DNA of 64,000 nucleotides, taken from Tsuneonella flava (GTDB lineage: Bacteria; Pseudomonadota; Alphaproteobacteria; Sphingomonadales; Sphingomonadaceae). The stretch is from the NCBI RefSeq assembly GCF_002870965.1, contig NZ_PHSO01000007.1, positions 239,901 through 303,900 on the forward strand, in the 5' to 3' direction. Below, piece after piece: positions 26,639 through 35,325 of the stretch (position 1 is the stretch's first letter; each line of letters starts with the position of its first letter). The notes below the pieces were generated by a model. The model was given only the letters and a program-made list of their open reading frames with translations, was not told the DNA's origin and made no database searches. A program made the translations under genes and the position numbers.

Positions 26639-27856
26639 ATGGCAAGCAAGCCGAAACGGGTCATCGACGAAGCCGTCGTCCGCCATGAAGCGGGCGCGAA
26701 GGACAAACTGCTCGACCGGGCATTTGCCTTCGCATTCAAAGGGTTGGTCTATGCCCAGATCTGGGAAGACCCGGTGGTCGATATGGAGGGGCTGGACATC
26801 CGGCCCGACAGCCGGGTGGTAACCATCGCCAGCGGCAGTTGCAATGTGCTGTCCTACCTCACGGCGAACCCGGCGCAGATCGTCGCGCTCGATCTCAACC
26901 GCGGGCATATCGCGCTGGGGCATCTGAAGCTGGCTGCGGCGAAGCATCTGCCCGGCTACGACCGGTTCCGCCGGTTCTGCGGCGATGCCGATCACAAGGA
27001 AAACGTCGCCCTCTATCACGCGCATATCGCGCCGCATCTCGATAGCGAGAGCCGCAAATACTGGGAACGGCGCGACATTTCGGGCCGCAAGCGGATCGCG
27101 CATTTCAGCCGGGGGATTTACCGGCAAGGTTTGCTGGGCCGGTTCATCGGCCTGTCGCACCTGATGGCGAAGCTCTATCGCATCGATCTGGAGGCGATCC
27201 TCGATGCGCCCACGCTGGAAGATCAGCGGTCCGCGTTCGAGGCCACACTGGCCCCGGTGTTCGACCGCAAGTTCATCCGCTGGCTGACCGATCAGCCCGC
27301 ATCGCTGTTCGGCCTGGGCATTCCGCCCGCGCAGTTCACGCACCTGGCAGGCGACGAACGCATGGCCGAAGTGCTGCGGCGGCGGTTGGAAAAGCTGGCC
27401 TGCGACTTCGCGGTGTCGGACAACTACTTCGCATGGCAAGCGTTCGGGCGCGGATACGGCAAAGGCGAAGATGCGCCGGTGCCGCCCTATCTCGAACGGC
27501 GGAACTATGCCGCGGTGCGCGACCGGGCCGACCGGGTCAGCCTGCGCCGCACCAGTTACACCGATTTCCTGAAGGGGGAGCCGGACAGCAGCCTCGACCG
27601 TTATATCCTGCTCGACGCGCAGGACTGGATGAACCCGGCGCAACTGACCGAGCTGTGGCGCGAAATCACCCGGACAGCCCGCCCCGGCGCGCGGGTGCTG
27701 TTCCGCACCTCTGCCGAGCCGGACCTGCTGCCGGGTCGGGTGGATGAGGCGTTGCTGTCGCAGTGGGATTACCGCGCAGACCAGTCCGCCGACCTCACCC
27801 GCCGTGATCGCTCCTCCATCTATGGCGGGGTGCATCTCTACGTGTTGCGCGACTGA
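26639..27856 (+). CDS. btaA: BtaA, diacylglycerol 3-amino-3-carboxypropyltransferase
   Basis: Transfers the aminocarboxypropyl group of S-adenosylmethionine to diacylglycerol, the first step of betaine-lipid (DGTS) synthesis at the inner membrane. 405 aa, DUF3419 family. Seen: FAFKGLVYAQIWEDPVVDME near the start, the SAM-binding segment VVTIASGSCNVLSYLTANP and IVALDLNRGHIALG, and a late YILLDAQDWMNP. The adjacent, overlapping methyltransferase gene (btaB) completes the pathway and supports the call. Confidence 0.93.
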   Translation: MASKPKRVIDEAVVRHEAGAKDKLLDRAFAFAFKGLVYAQIWEDPVVDMEGLDIRPDSRVVTIASGSCNVLSYLTANPAQIVALDLNRGHIALGHLKLAAAKHLPGYDRFRRFCGDADHKENVALYHAHIAPHLDSESRKYWERRDISGRKRIAHFSRGIYRQGLLGRFIGLSHLMAKLYRIDLEAILDAPTLEDQRSAFEATLAPVFDRKFIRWLTDQPASLFGLGIPPAQFTHLAGDERMAEVLRRRLEKLACDFAVSDNYFAWQAFGRGYGKGEDAPVPPYLERRNYAAVRDRADRVSLRRTSYTDFLKGEPDSSLDRYILLDAQDWMNPAQLTELWREITRTARPGARVLFRTSAEPDLLPGRVDEALLSQWDYRADQSADLTRRDRSSIYGGVHLYVLRD

Positions 27857-28506
27857 TGGCATCGGCACAGCCACACGGGGGCGACCACGCGGCGCTGATG
27901 GACTCGGTCTATCGCGGGCAACGGCATATCTACGACCTCACCCGCAAGTACTACCTGTTCGGGCGCGACCGACTGATCGACGGGCTGGACTGCGCGCTGG
28001 GCGATCGTGTGCTGGAGGTGGCCTGCGGCACCGGACGCAATCTGGCGCTGATCCAGCGGCGATGGCCCGGTGTGCGGCTGCACGGGTTCGATATTTCTGG
28101 CGAAATGCTCAAGAACGCATCGGCCCGCCTGCCCCACCATGTGCAACTGGCGCAAGGCGACGCCTGCCACTTCACCCCGATGGCGCTGTTCGGGCAGGAT
28201 GGGTTCGAGCGGGTGATCGTGTCTTACTCGTTATCGATGATCCCTGACTGGCAAGGCGCGCTGGCGCAGGCTGCGGCAGCGCTTTCCCCGACAGGATCGC
28301 TTCACATCGTCGATTTCGGCAGTCTGGAGCGGATGCCTGCGATTGCTGCGGCAGGCCTGCGCGGATGGCTGAAGCGGTTCCATGTCGCGCCGCGGGAAGA
28401 ACTGCCCGAAGTCGCGCAAGCCATCGCGCAGCGCAACGGCCTCGAATGCACGATTGGCGACGGGCCGCTGGGCTATTACCGGACAGTGCGCCTCCAGCCG
28501 CGCTGA
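27856..28506 (+). CDS. btaB: BtaB, DGTS N-methyltransferase
   Basis: SAM-dependent methyltransferase that trimethylates diacylglycerylhomoserine to DGTS. 216 aa, class I fold: LEVACGTGRNLALIQ (SAM motif I), GFDISGEMLKNA, and the post-motif VIVSYSLSMIPDW. Its ATG overlaps the btaA stop by one base (TGATG). Assigned mainly from the family and the btaA partner. Confidence 0.9.
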   Translation: MASAQPHGGDHAALMDSVYRGQRHIYDLTRKYYLFGRDRLIDGLDCALGDRVLEVACGTGRNLALIQRRWPGVRLHGFDISGEMLKNASARLPHHVQLAQGDACHFTPMALFGQDGFERVIVSYSLSMIPDWQGALAQAAAALSPTGSLHIVDFGSLERMPAIAAAGLRGWLKRFHVAPREELPEVAQAIAQRNGLECTIGDGPLGYYRTVRLQPR

Positions 28507-28548
28507 TCGTCCCCTCGTCCTGCCCCCGGCCAGACGGTTCGGTTGCAA

Positions 28549-28554
28549 TTGACA
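28549..28554 (+). promoter_or_regulatory. TTGACA hexamer upstream of the MAPEG pair
   Basis: A consensus -35 hexamer 61 bp before the first MAPEG start; the -10 at 17-bp spacing (CAGTCT) is poor. Weak promoter candidate only. Confidence 0.25.
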
Positions 28555-28609
28555 ACGGCATTACCCTCGCGCAGTCTCCACTACGGGGATCGATAAAGGG
28601 GGGAGTGAT

Positions 28610-29056
28610 ATGCAGGCACAGATGCTCGCGCCCGCCGCCGTACTGGTGGTGTGGACGCTGATAATGCTCGGATGGGCCGCGATGTTGCGGATACCGGCGC
28701 TGAAGAAAATCGGCGGACTGGCCAAGGCGCCGCCCGGTGGCCGGGGCCAGGATCTGGAAGGGGTGCTCGACCCGAAGATCAACTGGAAATCGCATAACTA
28801 CAGCCACCTCGTGGAACAGCCGACAGTGTTCTATCCCACGGTCGTGATCCTGGCGATGATGGGTGCCACCGGGCTGGATGTGACGCTGGCGTGGATCTAC
28901 GTCGCACTGCGTATCGCACACTCGCTGTGGCAGGCGATGGTCAATGTCGTGGCGGTGCGGTTCGTGATCTTCTTCGCCTCTACCCTCGTTCTGCTCACTC
29001 TTGCGATCCGCGCGGTGATGCTGACTCTATTTGCTCAGTCGGGAGTTGCTGTATGA
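28610..29056 (+). CDS. MAPEG family membrane protein, first copy
   Basis: 148 aa, four membrane helices, MAPEG superfamily (membrane-associated glutathione/eicosanoid enzymes). The family core is visible as KSHNYSHLVEQPTVFY and the following ALRIAHSLWQAMVN. Bacterial MAPEG proteins can have glutathione transferase or peroxidase activity, but the substrate here is unknown. AGGGGGGAG ribosome-binding site. Overlaps the next gene by four bases (ATGA); the two share their whole architecture and look like a tandem duplication. Confidence 0.8.
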   Translation: MQAQMLAPAAVLVVWTLIMLGWAAMLRIPALKKIGGLAKAPPGGRGQDLEGVLDPKINWKSHNYSHLVEQPTVFYPTVVILAMMGATGLDVTLAWIYVALRIAHSLWQAMVNVVAVRFVIFFASTLVLLTLAIRAVMLTLFAQSGVAV

Positions 29057-29496
29057 TCGGAATGGATATTCTCAAGCCGATGGTCGCGCTGATGGCGTGG
29101 ACGATGGTCATGTGGGTGTGGATGTATGTCACCCGCATCCCGGCCATCGGTAAGATGGAAGGGCAGAACGCCCCCGGTGCCGATGTGGGCTGGACCGGGG
29201 CGAAACTGGAAGGCGCGCTGCCGCCCTCTGTTCAATGGAAAGCGCACAACTACAACCATCTGCACGAAGCGCCGACGCTGTTTTACGCTGTCTGTCTGGT
29301 GCTGGCGGTGATCGGTCAGGGGTCGGGCGTGAACGCCACGATCGCTTGGACCTATGTCGGGCTGCGGGTGGCGCATTCGATCTGGCAGGCGACGGTCAAT
29401 CGCGTGATGGTGCGCTTCGCTCTGTTCACGCTGTCGACGCTGGCGCTGATCGCGCTGATCCTGCACGCCGGGATAGCGGTGTTCGGCCTCGTCTGA
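29053..29496 (+). CDS. MAPEG family membrane protein, second copy
   Basis: 147 aa, the diverged duplicate of the preceding gene: KAHNYNHLHEAPTLFYA and GLRVAHSIWQATVN align directly with the first copy. Start ATG 29053 overlaps the first copy's stop, so the pair is translationally coupled. The longer open frame upstream reads through the first gene in the wrong frame. MAPEG proteins are trimers; a hetero-oligomer of the two is possible but is inference. Confidence 0.8.
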   Translation: MIGMDILKPMVALMAWTMVMWVWMYVTRIPAIGKMEGQNAPGADVGWTGAKLEGALPPSVQWKAHNYNHLHEAPTLFYAVCLVLAVIGQGSGVNATIAWTYVGLRVAHSIWQATVNRVMVRFALFTLSTLALIALILHAGIAVFGLV

Positions 29497-29856
29497 CGAT
29501 GGCGGAACGCGCCCCGTAGGAAGAAACGGTTGAATTGTGTCTCTCAGCCGATAAGCTGAGCTAACCGACGTCAACCACGCCCAAACCCTGTCCGGGGTAT
29601 CGGGCCAGACGAAACGGGGGGACTATGCGTAAACCGCTTCGCGCGAAGCTCGCGCCTGCTACGCTGATGCCTGCAAACAATGCGCTTGCAGGCATGACCG
29701 GCAATCCGACTGCCATACGGGCGATTGCAAAGACCCTGCGCGAATACCGCCGGACTGTTTCCGCTCTGGCCGCGTTTTCCCCCACCACCAGCCATTGTTT
29801 CCCGGCCACCGTGTGTGCCCGGCCCTGACGGTTTCAACACAGCATGGAGTAATCAA
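29497..29856 (+). other. 360-bp stretch with hairpins and one doubtful small ORF
   Basis: Holds a CTCAGC/GCTGAG hairpin (29543-29560) after the MAPEG pair and a perfect 10-bp inverted repeat ATGCCTGCAA (29667-29676) / TTGCAGGCAT (29686-29695). A 67-codon frame (29625-29828) has a GGGGGGA site before its ATG, but its composition (Ala/Pro/Arg/Thr) and the embedded inverted repeat give no family signal. I treat the stretch as intergenic with a possible small gene. Confidence 0.35.
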
Positions 29857-30150
29857 TTGAAGAAACTCGCATTGATCGCAGCCGGTATCGTACCTTTCGC
29901 AATGCTGGCAGGATGTGGATCGTCCGGCGGATGTTCTGGAATAAGTGTAGAGCCGAAATACGGGCTGTTCTCCGGCGTGAAAGTCACCAACACCACCGAC
30001 GAACAGAAGCTGGTGGAGCTTGTCATCCGGCGCGCAGACGGCAGTGAAGTGGCCACACAGACAATTCCCGTGCCCGCCAAGGACATTGTCGAACAGGGTA
30101 TTTCCAACCTCTCGGAAGACGTCAAGGTAGAGGCGAAGTCCTGCACCTGA
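29857..30150 (+). CDS. Small lipoprotein
   Basis: 97 aa. Signal peptide with lipobox MLAGC (acylated Cys at about residue 22), so membrane-anchored, probably periplasm-facing. The mature part contains VEPKYGLFSGVKVTNTTDEQ and a C-terminal Cys-Thr. TTG 29857 is chosen because GGAG lies seven bases upstream and it starts exactly the signal peptide. Not a family I recognise; function unknown. Confidence 0.7.
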   Translation: MKKLALIAAGIVPFAMLAGCGSSGGCSGISVEPKYGLFSGVKVTNTTDEQKLVELVIRRADGSEVATQTIPVPAKDIVEQGISNLSEDVKVEAKSCT

Positions 30151-30161
30151 CACCGACAAGC

Positions 30162-30194
30162 GAAAGGCGCGGCCCCGTGCGGACCGCGCCTTTC
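30162..30194. terminator. Terminator between the lipoprotein and trxB
   Basis: Perfect 11-bp stem GAAAGGCGCGG (30162-30172) / CCGCGCCTTTC (30184-30194), followed by ATTT on the plus strand and by TCGC on the minus strand. Sits between convergent genes. Confidence 0.75.
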
Positions 30195-30237
30195 ATTTGC
30201 CACAGAGCGACGTAGCGCAATCGCCTGACAAGCGGGC

Positions 30238-31212
30238 CTATTCCGCCGCTTGCGTTTCACCCTTGGCGAATTCCAGCGTGGCGAGGAACCGTTCCGCGTC
30301 GAGCGCAGCCATACAGCCTGTGCCCGCCGCCGTCACTGCCTGACGATACGTGTGGTCCATCACATCGCCGCACGCGAACACGCCGGGGATCGCGGTCTTG
30401 GGCGTTCCCGGTTCGACCACGATATAACCACCGGCATCGAGTTCCAGCTTGCCCTTGAACAGTTCGGTCGAAGGCGCATGGCCGATGGCGACAAACGCCC
30501 CGTCGGCCGCGAAGTCGCTGGTTTCGCCGGTGACGGTATCCTTCAGCGACAGATGCGTCAGCCCGCCTGCCAGCGGATCGCCTTCGAAGCTCTCGACAAC
30601 CTTGTTCCACAGAACCTTGATCTTGGGATTCTTGAACAGGCGTTCCTGCAGGATGCGTTCCGAACGCAGTTCGTCGCGCCGATGGATCAGCGTGACATCG
30701 TCCGAATGATTGGTGAGGTACAGCGCCTCTTCCACAGCGGTATTGCCGCCGCCGATCACAGCGACTTTCTTGCCGCGATAGAAGAACCCGTCGCACGTGG
30801 CGCAGGCGCTCACGCCTTTGCCGCCCAGTTCCTGTTCGCCCGGAACACCCAGCCAGCGGGCCTGCGCGCCGGTCGCGATCACCAGCGTTTCGCCTTCGTA
30901 GATATCGCCGCTGTCGCCCGTTGCACGGAAAGGCGAACCGTTGGCGAGGTCGATATCGACGATGGTGTCCCACATCATCCGCGTGCCGACGTGTTCGGCC
31001 TGTGCCTGCATTTCCTGCATCAGCCACGGGCCCTGAATCACATCCTTGAATCCGGGATAGTTTTCGACATCGGTAGTGATGGTTAGCTGCCCGCCGGGTT
31101 GCAGCCCCTGCACCACGATCGGCTCCATCATCGCCCGCGCCCCGTATATCGCGGCAGACAGGCCCGCCGGGCCGGAACCGATAATCAGCATACGGGTTTT
31201 GTGAACGGTCAT
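30238..31212 (-). CDS. trxB: Thioredoxin reductase
   Basis: NADPH-dependent reduction of thioredoxin. 324 aa. FAD-binding IIGSGPAGLSAAIYGAR, redox pair CATC in ACATCDGFFYRGK, NADPH-binding GGGNTAVEEALYL, and the C-terminal FACGDVMDHTYRQAVTAAG. Last gene of a long minus-strand run; 63 bp follow the tyrosine phosphatase. AGAAGA-type ribosome-binding site. Confidence 0.97.
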   Translation of the reverse strand: MTVHKTRMLIIGSGPAGLSAAIYGARAMMEPIVVQGLQPGGQLTITTDVENYPGFKDVIQGPWLMQEMQAQAEHVGTRMMWDTIVDIDLANGSPFRATGDSGDIYEGETLVIATGAQARWLGVPGEQELGGKGVSACATCDGFFYRGKKVAVIGGGNTAVEEALYLTNHSDDVTLIHRRDELRSERILQERLFKNPKIKVLWNKVVESFEGDPLAGGLTHLSLKDTVTGETSDFAADGAFVAIGHAPSTELFKGKLELDAGGYIVVEPGTPKTAIPGVFACGDVMDHTYRQAVTAAGTGCMAALDAERFLATLEFAKGETQAAE

Positions 31213-31275
31213 CGCAGGTCTTCTCTCAGCTATTGGGCCGGTGTCTGGCGCATATGGGGGGCGGAACGCCCGTTG

Positions 31276-32094
31276 TCACGCCACCAGCATGGCGCGCAAG
31301 CGTTCGACCTTGGCCTTGTCCACACCCAATTCCGCCTCGGCATAGGCTTCGACAGAGCCATAGCGTTCGATCAGGAGGCCTGTCGCCACGTCGAGGTATT
31401 CGGGCGCAACGCCCATCACCACGCGCATTCGTCTCTCGTCGACCTCCTGTCCGGTGGCCCGCATCGCGGCGATGGCGGCATTGATGCGCGCTTCGTTGTT
31501 TCCGGCGGTGTTAGTCAGCAGGTAATCTTCCATCGCATCGTCGGGGTGCACGCCCAGCAGGCGGTGGAGCACCCACACAGCGATCCCCGTGCGATCCTTC
31601 CCCGCGAAGCAGTGTACCAGACTGGGCGCATCGCGCGTGGCGAGGACATCGTAATACTGGCGCAGCACGGTGTTGAGCGTCGGGCGGAACGGGATCGAGC
31701 GATAGACCCAGCGCATCCGGCGGTGCGCGTTCTCCTCCGGCCCTTCCCCCTGGGCAGCCTCTTCATGCGGTGCGACACCCGATGCGGTTTCCCCGTCGAA
31801 CAGGATCACTTCCGCATCGAAAGAAGGCGACCGGCGGCAAGGATGTTTCTCCCGCTCGGAATTGCCGCGCAGATCGAACACCGTCTTCAGGCCGATTTCG
31901 TCGAGCCGCGCCAGATCGCCTTCGGTCGCGTCGCGGTGGTGCCCTGAGCGCCACAACACGCCGCGCCGCAAACGCCCGCCATCGGCGGCATAGCCGCCAT
32001 AATCGCGGAAATTGTGGATCCCATCGAAAATCATGACACGATCATCGGCAGAATTGCTCGCTTCGCCGGGCATTTCAGTGGTTTCGTCGCTCAT
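31276..32094 (-). CDS. Tyrosine-specific protein phosphatase-like
   Basis: 272 aa, Y_phosphatase3 family of dual-specificity-like phosphatases. The P-loop is HCFAGKDRTG with the catalytic Cys and Arg, in the GKDR form often linked to phosphoinositide- or lipid-phosphatase-like bacterial enzymes. N-terminal NFRDYGGY and VFDLRGNSER are family hallmarks. Start ATG 32094 with AGGGGG just upstream; it follows otsA by 26 bp and is probably co-transcribed with the trehalose genes, but a role in trehalose metabolism is not shown. Confidence 0.88.
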   Translation of the reverse strand: MSDETTEMPGEASNSADDRVMIFDGIHNFRDYGGYAADGGRLRRGVLWRSGHHRDATEGDLARLDEIGLKTVFDLRGNSEREKHPCRRSPSFDAEVILFDGETASGVAPHEEAAQGEGPEENAHRRMRWVYRSIPFRPTLNTVLRQYYDVLATRDAPSLVHCFAGKDRTGIAVWVLHRLLGVHPDDAMEDYLLTNTAGNNEARINAAIAAMRATGQEVDERRMRVVMGVAPEYLDVATGLLIERYGSVEAYAEAELGVDKAKVERLRAMLVA

Positions 32095-32120
32095 GCCCCC
32101 TGCCCTGCCATCGGCAGGTG

Positions 32121-33509
32121 TCAGGGGCAAGGCACCCGTTCGAGATCGTGAGTGAAGCGTTCGGTCCATTGATGAACATTGTCGTCGCGCACAGTGCCGA
32201 TCATGCTTTCCCACCGCGCCTTGCGTTCGGCCAGCGGCATGTCCAGCGCCGTCTCGATGGCATGGGCCAGGTCGTCCGGGCTGTGCGGGTTGACCATCAC
32301 CGCCCCGTCGAGCTGCTGCGCCGCCCCGGCAAAGCGGGACAGCACCAGCACACCGGGATCGTCCGGATCCTGCACCGCGACGTATTCCTTGGCCACGAGG
32401 TTCATCCCGTCGCGCAAGGGAGTGACCAGCCCGATCTTCGACACGCGATAGAAACCGCACAGCTCGGCCAGAGAATGCCCCCGGTTTACATAACGGATTG
32501 GCACGATGTCCACTTCCGAACGCGCGCCGTTGATCTGCCCGGTCTTCTGTTCCAGCACTGTGCGAATCTGCTGATAGCTTTCCACATCTTCGCGGCTGGG
32601 CGGTGCGATCTGGATATAGACCAGTTGACGCACCGCATCGGGATTGCGGTCGAAGAAACGCCCGATGCCGTCGATCCTCTCGGGCAGACCTTTCGAATAA
32701 TCGAGCCGGTCGACGCCAATCATCGCTGTACGGTGCCGGGTGCTCGATGACAGCCGCTGCGCCGCCTGACGCGCCTCGCCGGTATCGAGCTGATCCATCA
32801 GGTGATCGAAATCGACGCCGATGGGATAGGCCCGCGCGACAGTCTCGGTGCCGTCGTAGGCGATCCGGCCCGTCGCCTCGTCCACATCGGCGCCCAGTTC
32901 CTTGCGGCAGTAATGCATAAAGCTGTCGAGCCATTCTTCGGTCTGGAAACCGATCAGGTCATACGACAACAACGTTTTCACCAGCCGTTCGTGATAAGGC
33001 AGCGAAACGAACAGCCGCGTCGGTGGCCAAGGAATGTGCAGGAAAAAGCCGATCCGGTTTTTCAGCCCCCGCTGACGCAGCCGGTCGCCCAGTGGCATCA
33101 GGTGGTAATCGTGCACCCACACCAGATCGTCTTTCTCGATCAGCGGCGCGACACTTTCCGCGAACTGTTCGTTGACCCGTTCGTATCCCTTGGCCGTCGT
33201 CCGTTCGTATTCGGTCAGGTCGAGGCGATAGTGGAACAGCGGCCACAACGTCGCATTGGCATAACCGTTGTAATACTCTTCAACATCCTGATGCGGCAGG
33301 TCCACCGTGGCAGTGGTGACGCCGTCGCTGGTTTGCATCGAAATATCGCCGGTGAAGCTGGCGCATTCCTGCCCGGACCAGCCGAACCAGATACCGTTGT
33401 GTTTCTTGAGCGCGGCATTCAGCGCGCCTGCCAGTCCGCCTTGCGCCCCGGCAGCGCCGCGGGCCTTGGGCACTGCGACCCGGTTCGAGATTACGACCAG
33501 TCGCGCCAT
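32121..33509 (-). CDS. otsA: Trehalose-6-phosphate synthase
   Basis: GT20 glycosyltransferase making trehalose-6-phosphate from UDP-glucose and glucose-6-phosphate. 462 aa. Seen: VISNRV near the start, VWVHDYHLMPL, GFFLHIPWP, the donor-site GVDRLDYSKGLPERI, and RDGMNLVAKEYVA. Encoded with otsB but separated from it by the GH15 gene; the GH15 stop is seven bases upstream. AGGGGAA ribosome-binding site. Confidence 0.97.
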   Translation of the reverse strand: MARLVVISNRVAVPKARGAAGAQGGLAGALNAALKKHNGIWFGWSGQECASFTGDISMQTSDGVTTATVDLPHQDVEEYYNGYANATLWPLFHYRLDLTEYERTTAKGYERVNEQFAESVAPLIEKDDLVWVHDYHLMPLGDRLRQRGLKNRIGFFLHIPWPPTRLFVSLPYHERLVKTLLSYDLIGFQTEEWLDSFMHYCRKELGADVDEATGRIAYDGTETVARAYPIGVDFDHLMDQLDTGEARQAAQRLSSSTRHRTAMIGVDRLDYSKGLPERIDGIGRFFDRNPDAVRQLVYIQIAPPSREDVESYQQIRTVLEQKTGQINGARSEVDIVPIRYVNRGHSLAELCGFYRVSKIGLVTPLRDGMNLVAKEYVAVQDPDDPGVLVLSRFAGAAQQLDGAVMVNPHSPDDLAHAIETALDMPLAERKARWESMIGTVRDDNVHQWTERFTHDLERVPCP

Positions 33510-33516
33510 GATTCCC

Positions 33517-35325
33517 CTATCTTATGGTGTTCCAGTTTCTGGATAGCAGCCCCGCACAGTTGATTACTCCAACTAGCGAATATGTCTGAGGAAAGTTCCC
33601 CCACAGCTCACCGGATTCGAAGTCGAGATCTTCCGATAACAGGCCCGATGGAGTGGTATGGCCCAGCATCGCTTCGAACAGGTCACGCGCCTCTTCCTTG
33701 CGGCCCACCATCTGCAGGGCTTCAATCAGCCAGAATGTGCAGACGTTGAAGGCGGTTTCCGGGGTTCCAAAATCGTCCTCCGCGGCATAGCGCAGCATGT
33801 GTTCGCCGCGCCGCAGATCGCGCTCGATCTGTTCGAACGTCGCCACGAAGCGGGGATCGTCAGGCTGGATATAGCGCAGCTCGACCAGTTGCAGCAGGCT
33901 GGCGTCGAGATAATCGCTTTCGAAACTGGCCTTGTAATGCCCGCCATCGCCATTTTCGACCCATGCCTCGGCTTCGATCTTGTCGCGGATCGCGTCGGCC
34001 CGCTCGCGCCAGTACTGGTGGCGATCTTCCAGCCCCAGATGCGCGGCGACATTGGCCAGCCGGTCGCATGCGGCCCAGTTCATCACCACCGAATAAGTGT
34101 GCACTTCCTGTCGGGTGCGAAATTCCCACAACCCGGCATCGGGCTGATCGTGCATCCGCCACGCCATTTCGCCCACTTCTTCCAGATTTTCGAAATCGCG
34201 CACGTCCGCTTCGCGCAACATACGCCGGTCGAAAAAACCGTGGACCGTGGGCAGCACGATCTGGCCAAAGCAGTCGTATTGCACTTGCTTGTAGGCGGCA
34301 TTGCCCACCCGCACCGGGCCCATCCCGCGATACCCGGCCAGCCAGCCGGCGGTGGTTTCGTCCAGCTCGCCCTCGCCCATCACCGAATAGAGCGGCTGTA
34401 TCTGCCCGCCTTTCGCCTGATCGACGATATTGCGGAGGTATCCGAGATACTTCTCCAGCACATCGAGCGCGCCCAGCCGATTGAGCGCCTGCACTGTGTA
34501 ATAGGAATCGCGCAGCCAGCAGTATCGATAATCCCAGTTGCGCTGGCTTCCCGGTGCTTCAGGTATCGAAGTGGTCAGCGCAGCAACGATCGCACCGGTT
34601 TCTTCATGCTGGCACAGCTTCAACGTGATCGCGCAGCGGATCACTTCGTCCTGCCATTCCAGCGGGGTGTGCAGCCCGCGTACCCACAGTTGCCAGTACT
34701 TGCGGGTCATCTGTTCCATGTGCCGCACTTCTTCGCGCAGATTGCCCGAAAACGGCTCGTCCGGGCCGAGGAAGAAATGGGTATCGTCCTCTATTCGGAA
34801 CGTCCGCCCTTCAAGGATATATCCGACCGGCGCATCGGTGGAGAGGCGCAGCGCCTGTCGCCCGGTGAGATAGCGGATATGGTTGGTGCCATTGGTCGTT
34901 TCGACCGTGCTGGCACCATATCCGGTCATCGGTTTGAGCACGACCCTGATCCGGGGATTTCCGGCAATCGGGCGCACGATGCGGGTGAACGCGACCGGAC
35001 GGTACATCCGCCCATCGCGTTCGAAGCGCGGGCAGAAGTCGAGCACTTCGACCACACTGCCATCTTCCGCCTCCAGCCGGGTGACAAGGTTGGGCGTGTT
35101 GCGGATATATTCCTGGCTGGAGCGGACCTGCCCCTCCAGCTCGAACCGCCACACGCCGACATCCTGGCTGTCGCCGTTGAGCAAGGCGCAGAACACCGGA
35201 TCGCCATCGACTCGCGGCACGCAGCCCCAGACAAAGCTGCCCTGCTCGTCCACCAGCGCACTGACCTGACAATTGCCAATCGGCCAGAGATTGAGCGAAG
35301 GGGAAGACTTCACAGGTTCAGCCAT
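33517..35325 (-). CDS. GH15 glucoamylase or trehalase
   Basis: 602 aa, glycoside hydrolase family 15. The (alpha/alpha)6 barrel carries RNWDYRYCWLRDS, the substrate-binding signature with acidic residue, and LLSEDLD as the likely catalytic-base region. No signal peptide, so cytoplasmic. The gene lies between otsB and otsA: it overlaps otsB by 16 bases, with an AAGGAGG site seven bases before its ATG inside otsB. GH15 enzymes from such loci include characterised trehalases, so it may degrade trehalose or a glucan; sequence alone does not decide. Confidence 0.9.
   Translation of the reverse strand: MAEPVKSSPSLNLWPIGNCQVSALVDEQGSFVWGCVPRVDGDPVFCALLNGDSQDVGVWRFELEGQVRSSQEYIRNTPNLVTRLEAEDGSVVEVLDFCPRFERDGRMYRPVAFTRIVRPIAGNPRIRVVLKPMTGYGASTVETTNGTNHIRYLTGRQALRLSTDAPVGYILEGRTFRIEDDTHFFLGPDEPFSGNLREEVRHMEQMTRKYWQLWVRGLHTPLEWQDEVIRCAITLKLCQHEETGAIVAALTTSIPEAPGSQRNWDYRYCWLRDSYYTVQALNRLGALDVLEKYLGYLRNIVDQAKGGQIQPLYSVMGEGELDETTAGWLAGYRGMGPVRVGNAAYKQVQYDCFGQIVLPTVHGFFDRRMLREADVRDFENLEEVGEMAWRMHDQPDAGLWEFRTRQEVHTYSVVMNWAACDRLANVAAHLGLEDRHQYWRERADAIRDKIEAEAWVENGDGGHYKASFESDYLDASLLQLVELRYIQPDDPRFVATFEQIERDLRRGEHMLRYAAEDDFGTPETAFNVCTFWLIEALQMVGRKEEARDLFEAMLGHTTPSGLLSEDLDFESGELWGNFPQTYSLVGVINCAGLLSRNWNTIR

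Noticed and set aside
29625..29828. A 67-codon ORF with GGGGGGA before the ATG
   Set aside because: No similarity to a known family by eye, contains a perfect inverted repeat; noted as doubtful rather than called.
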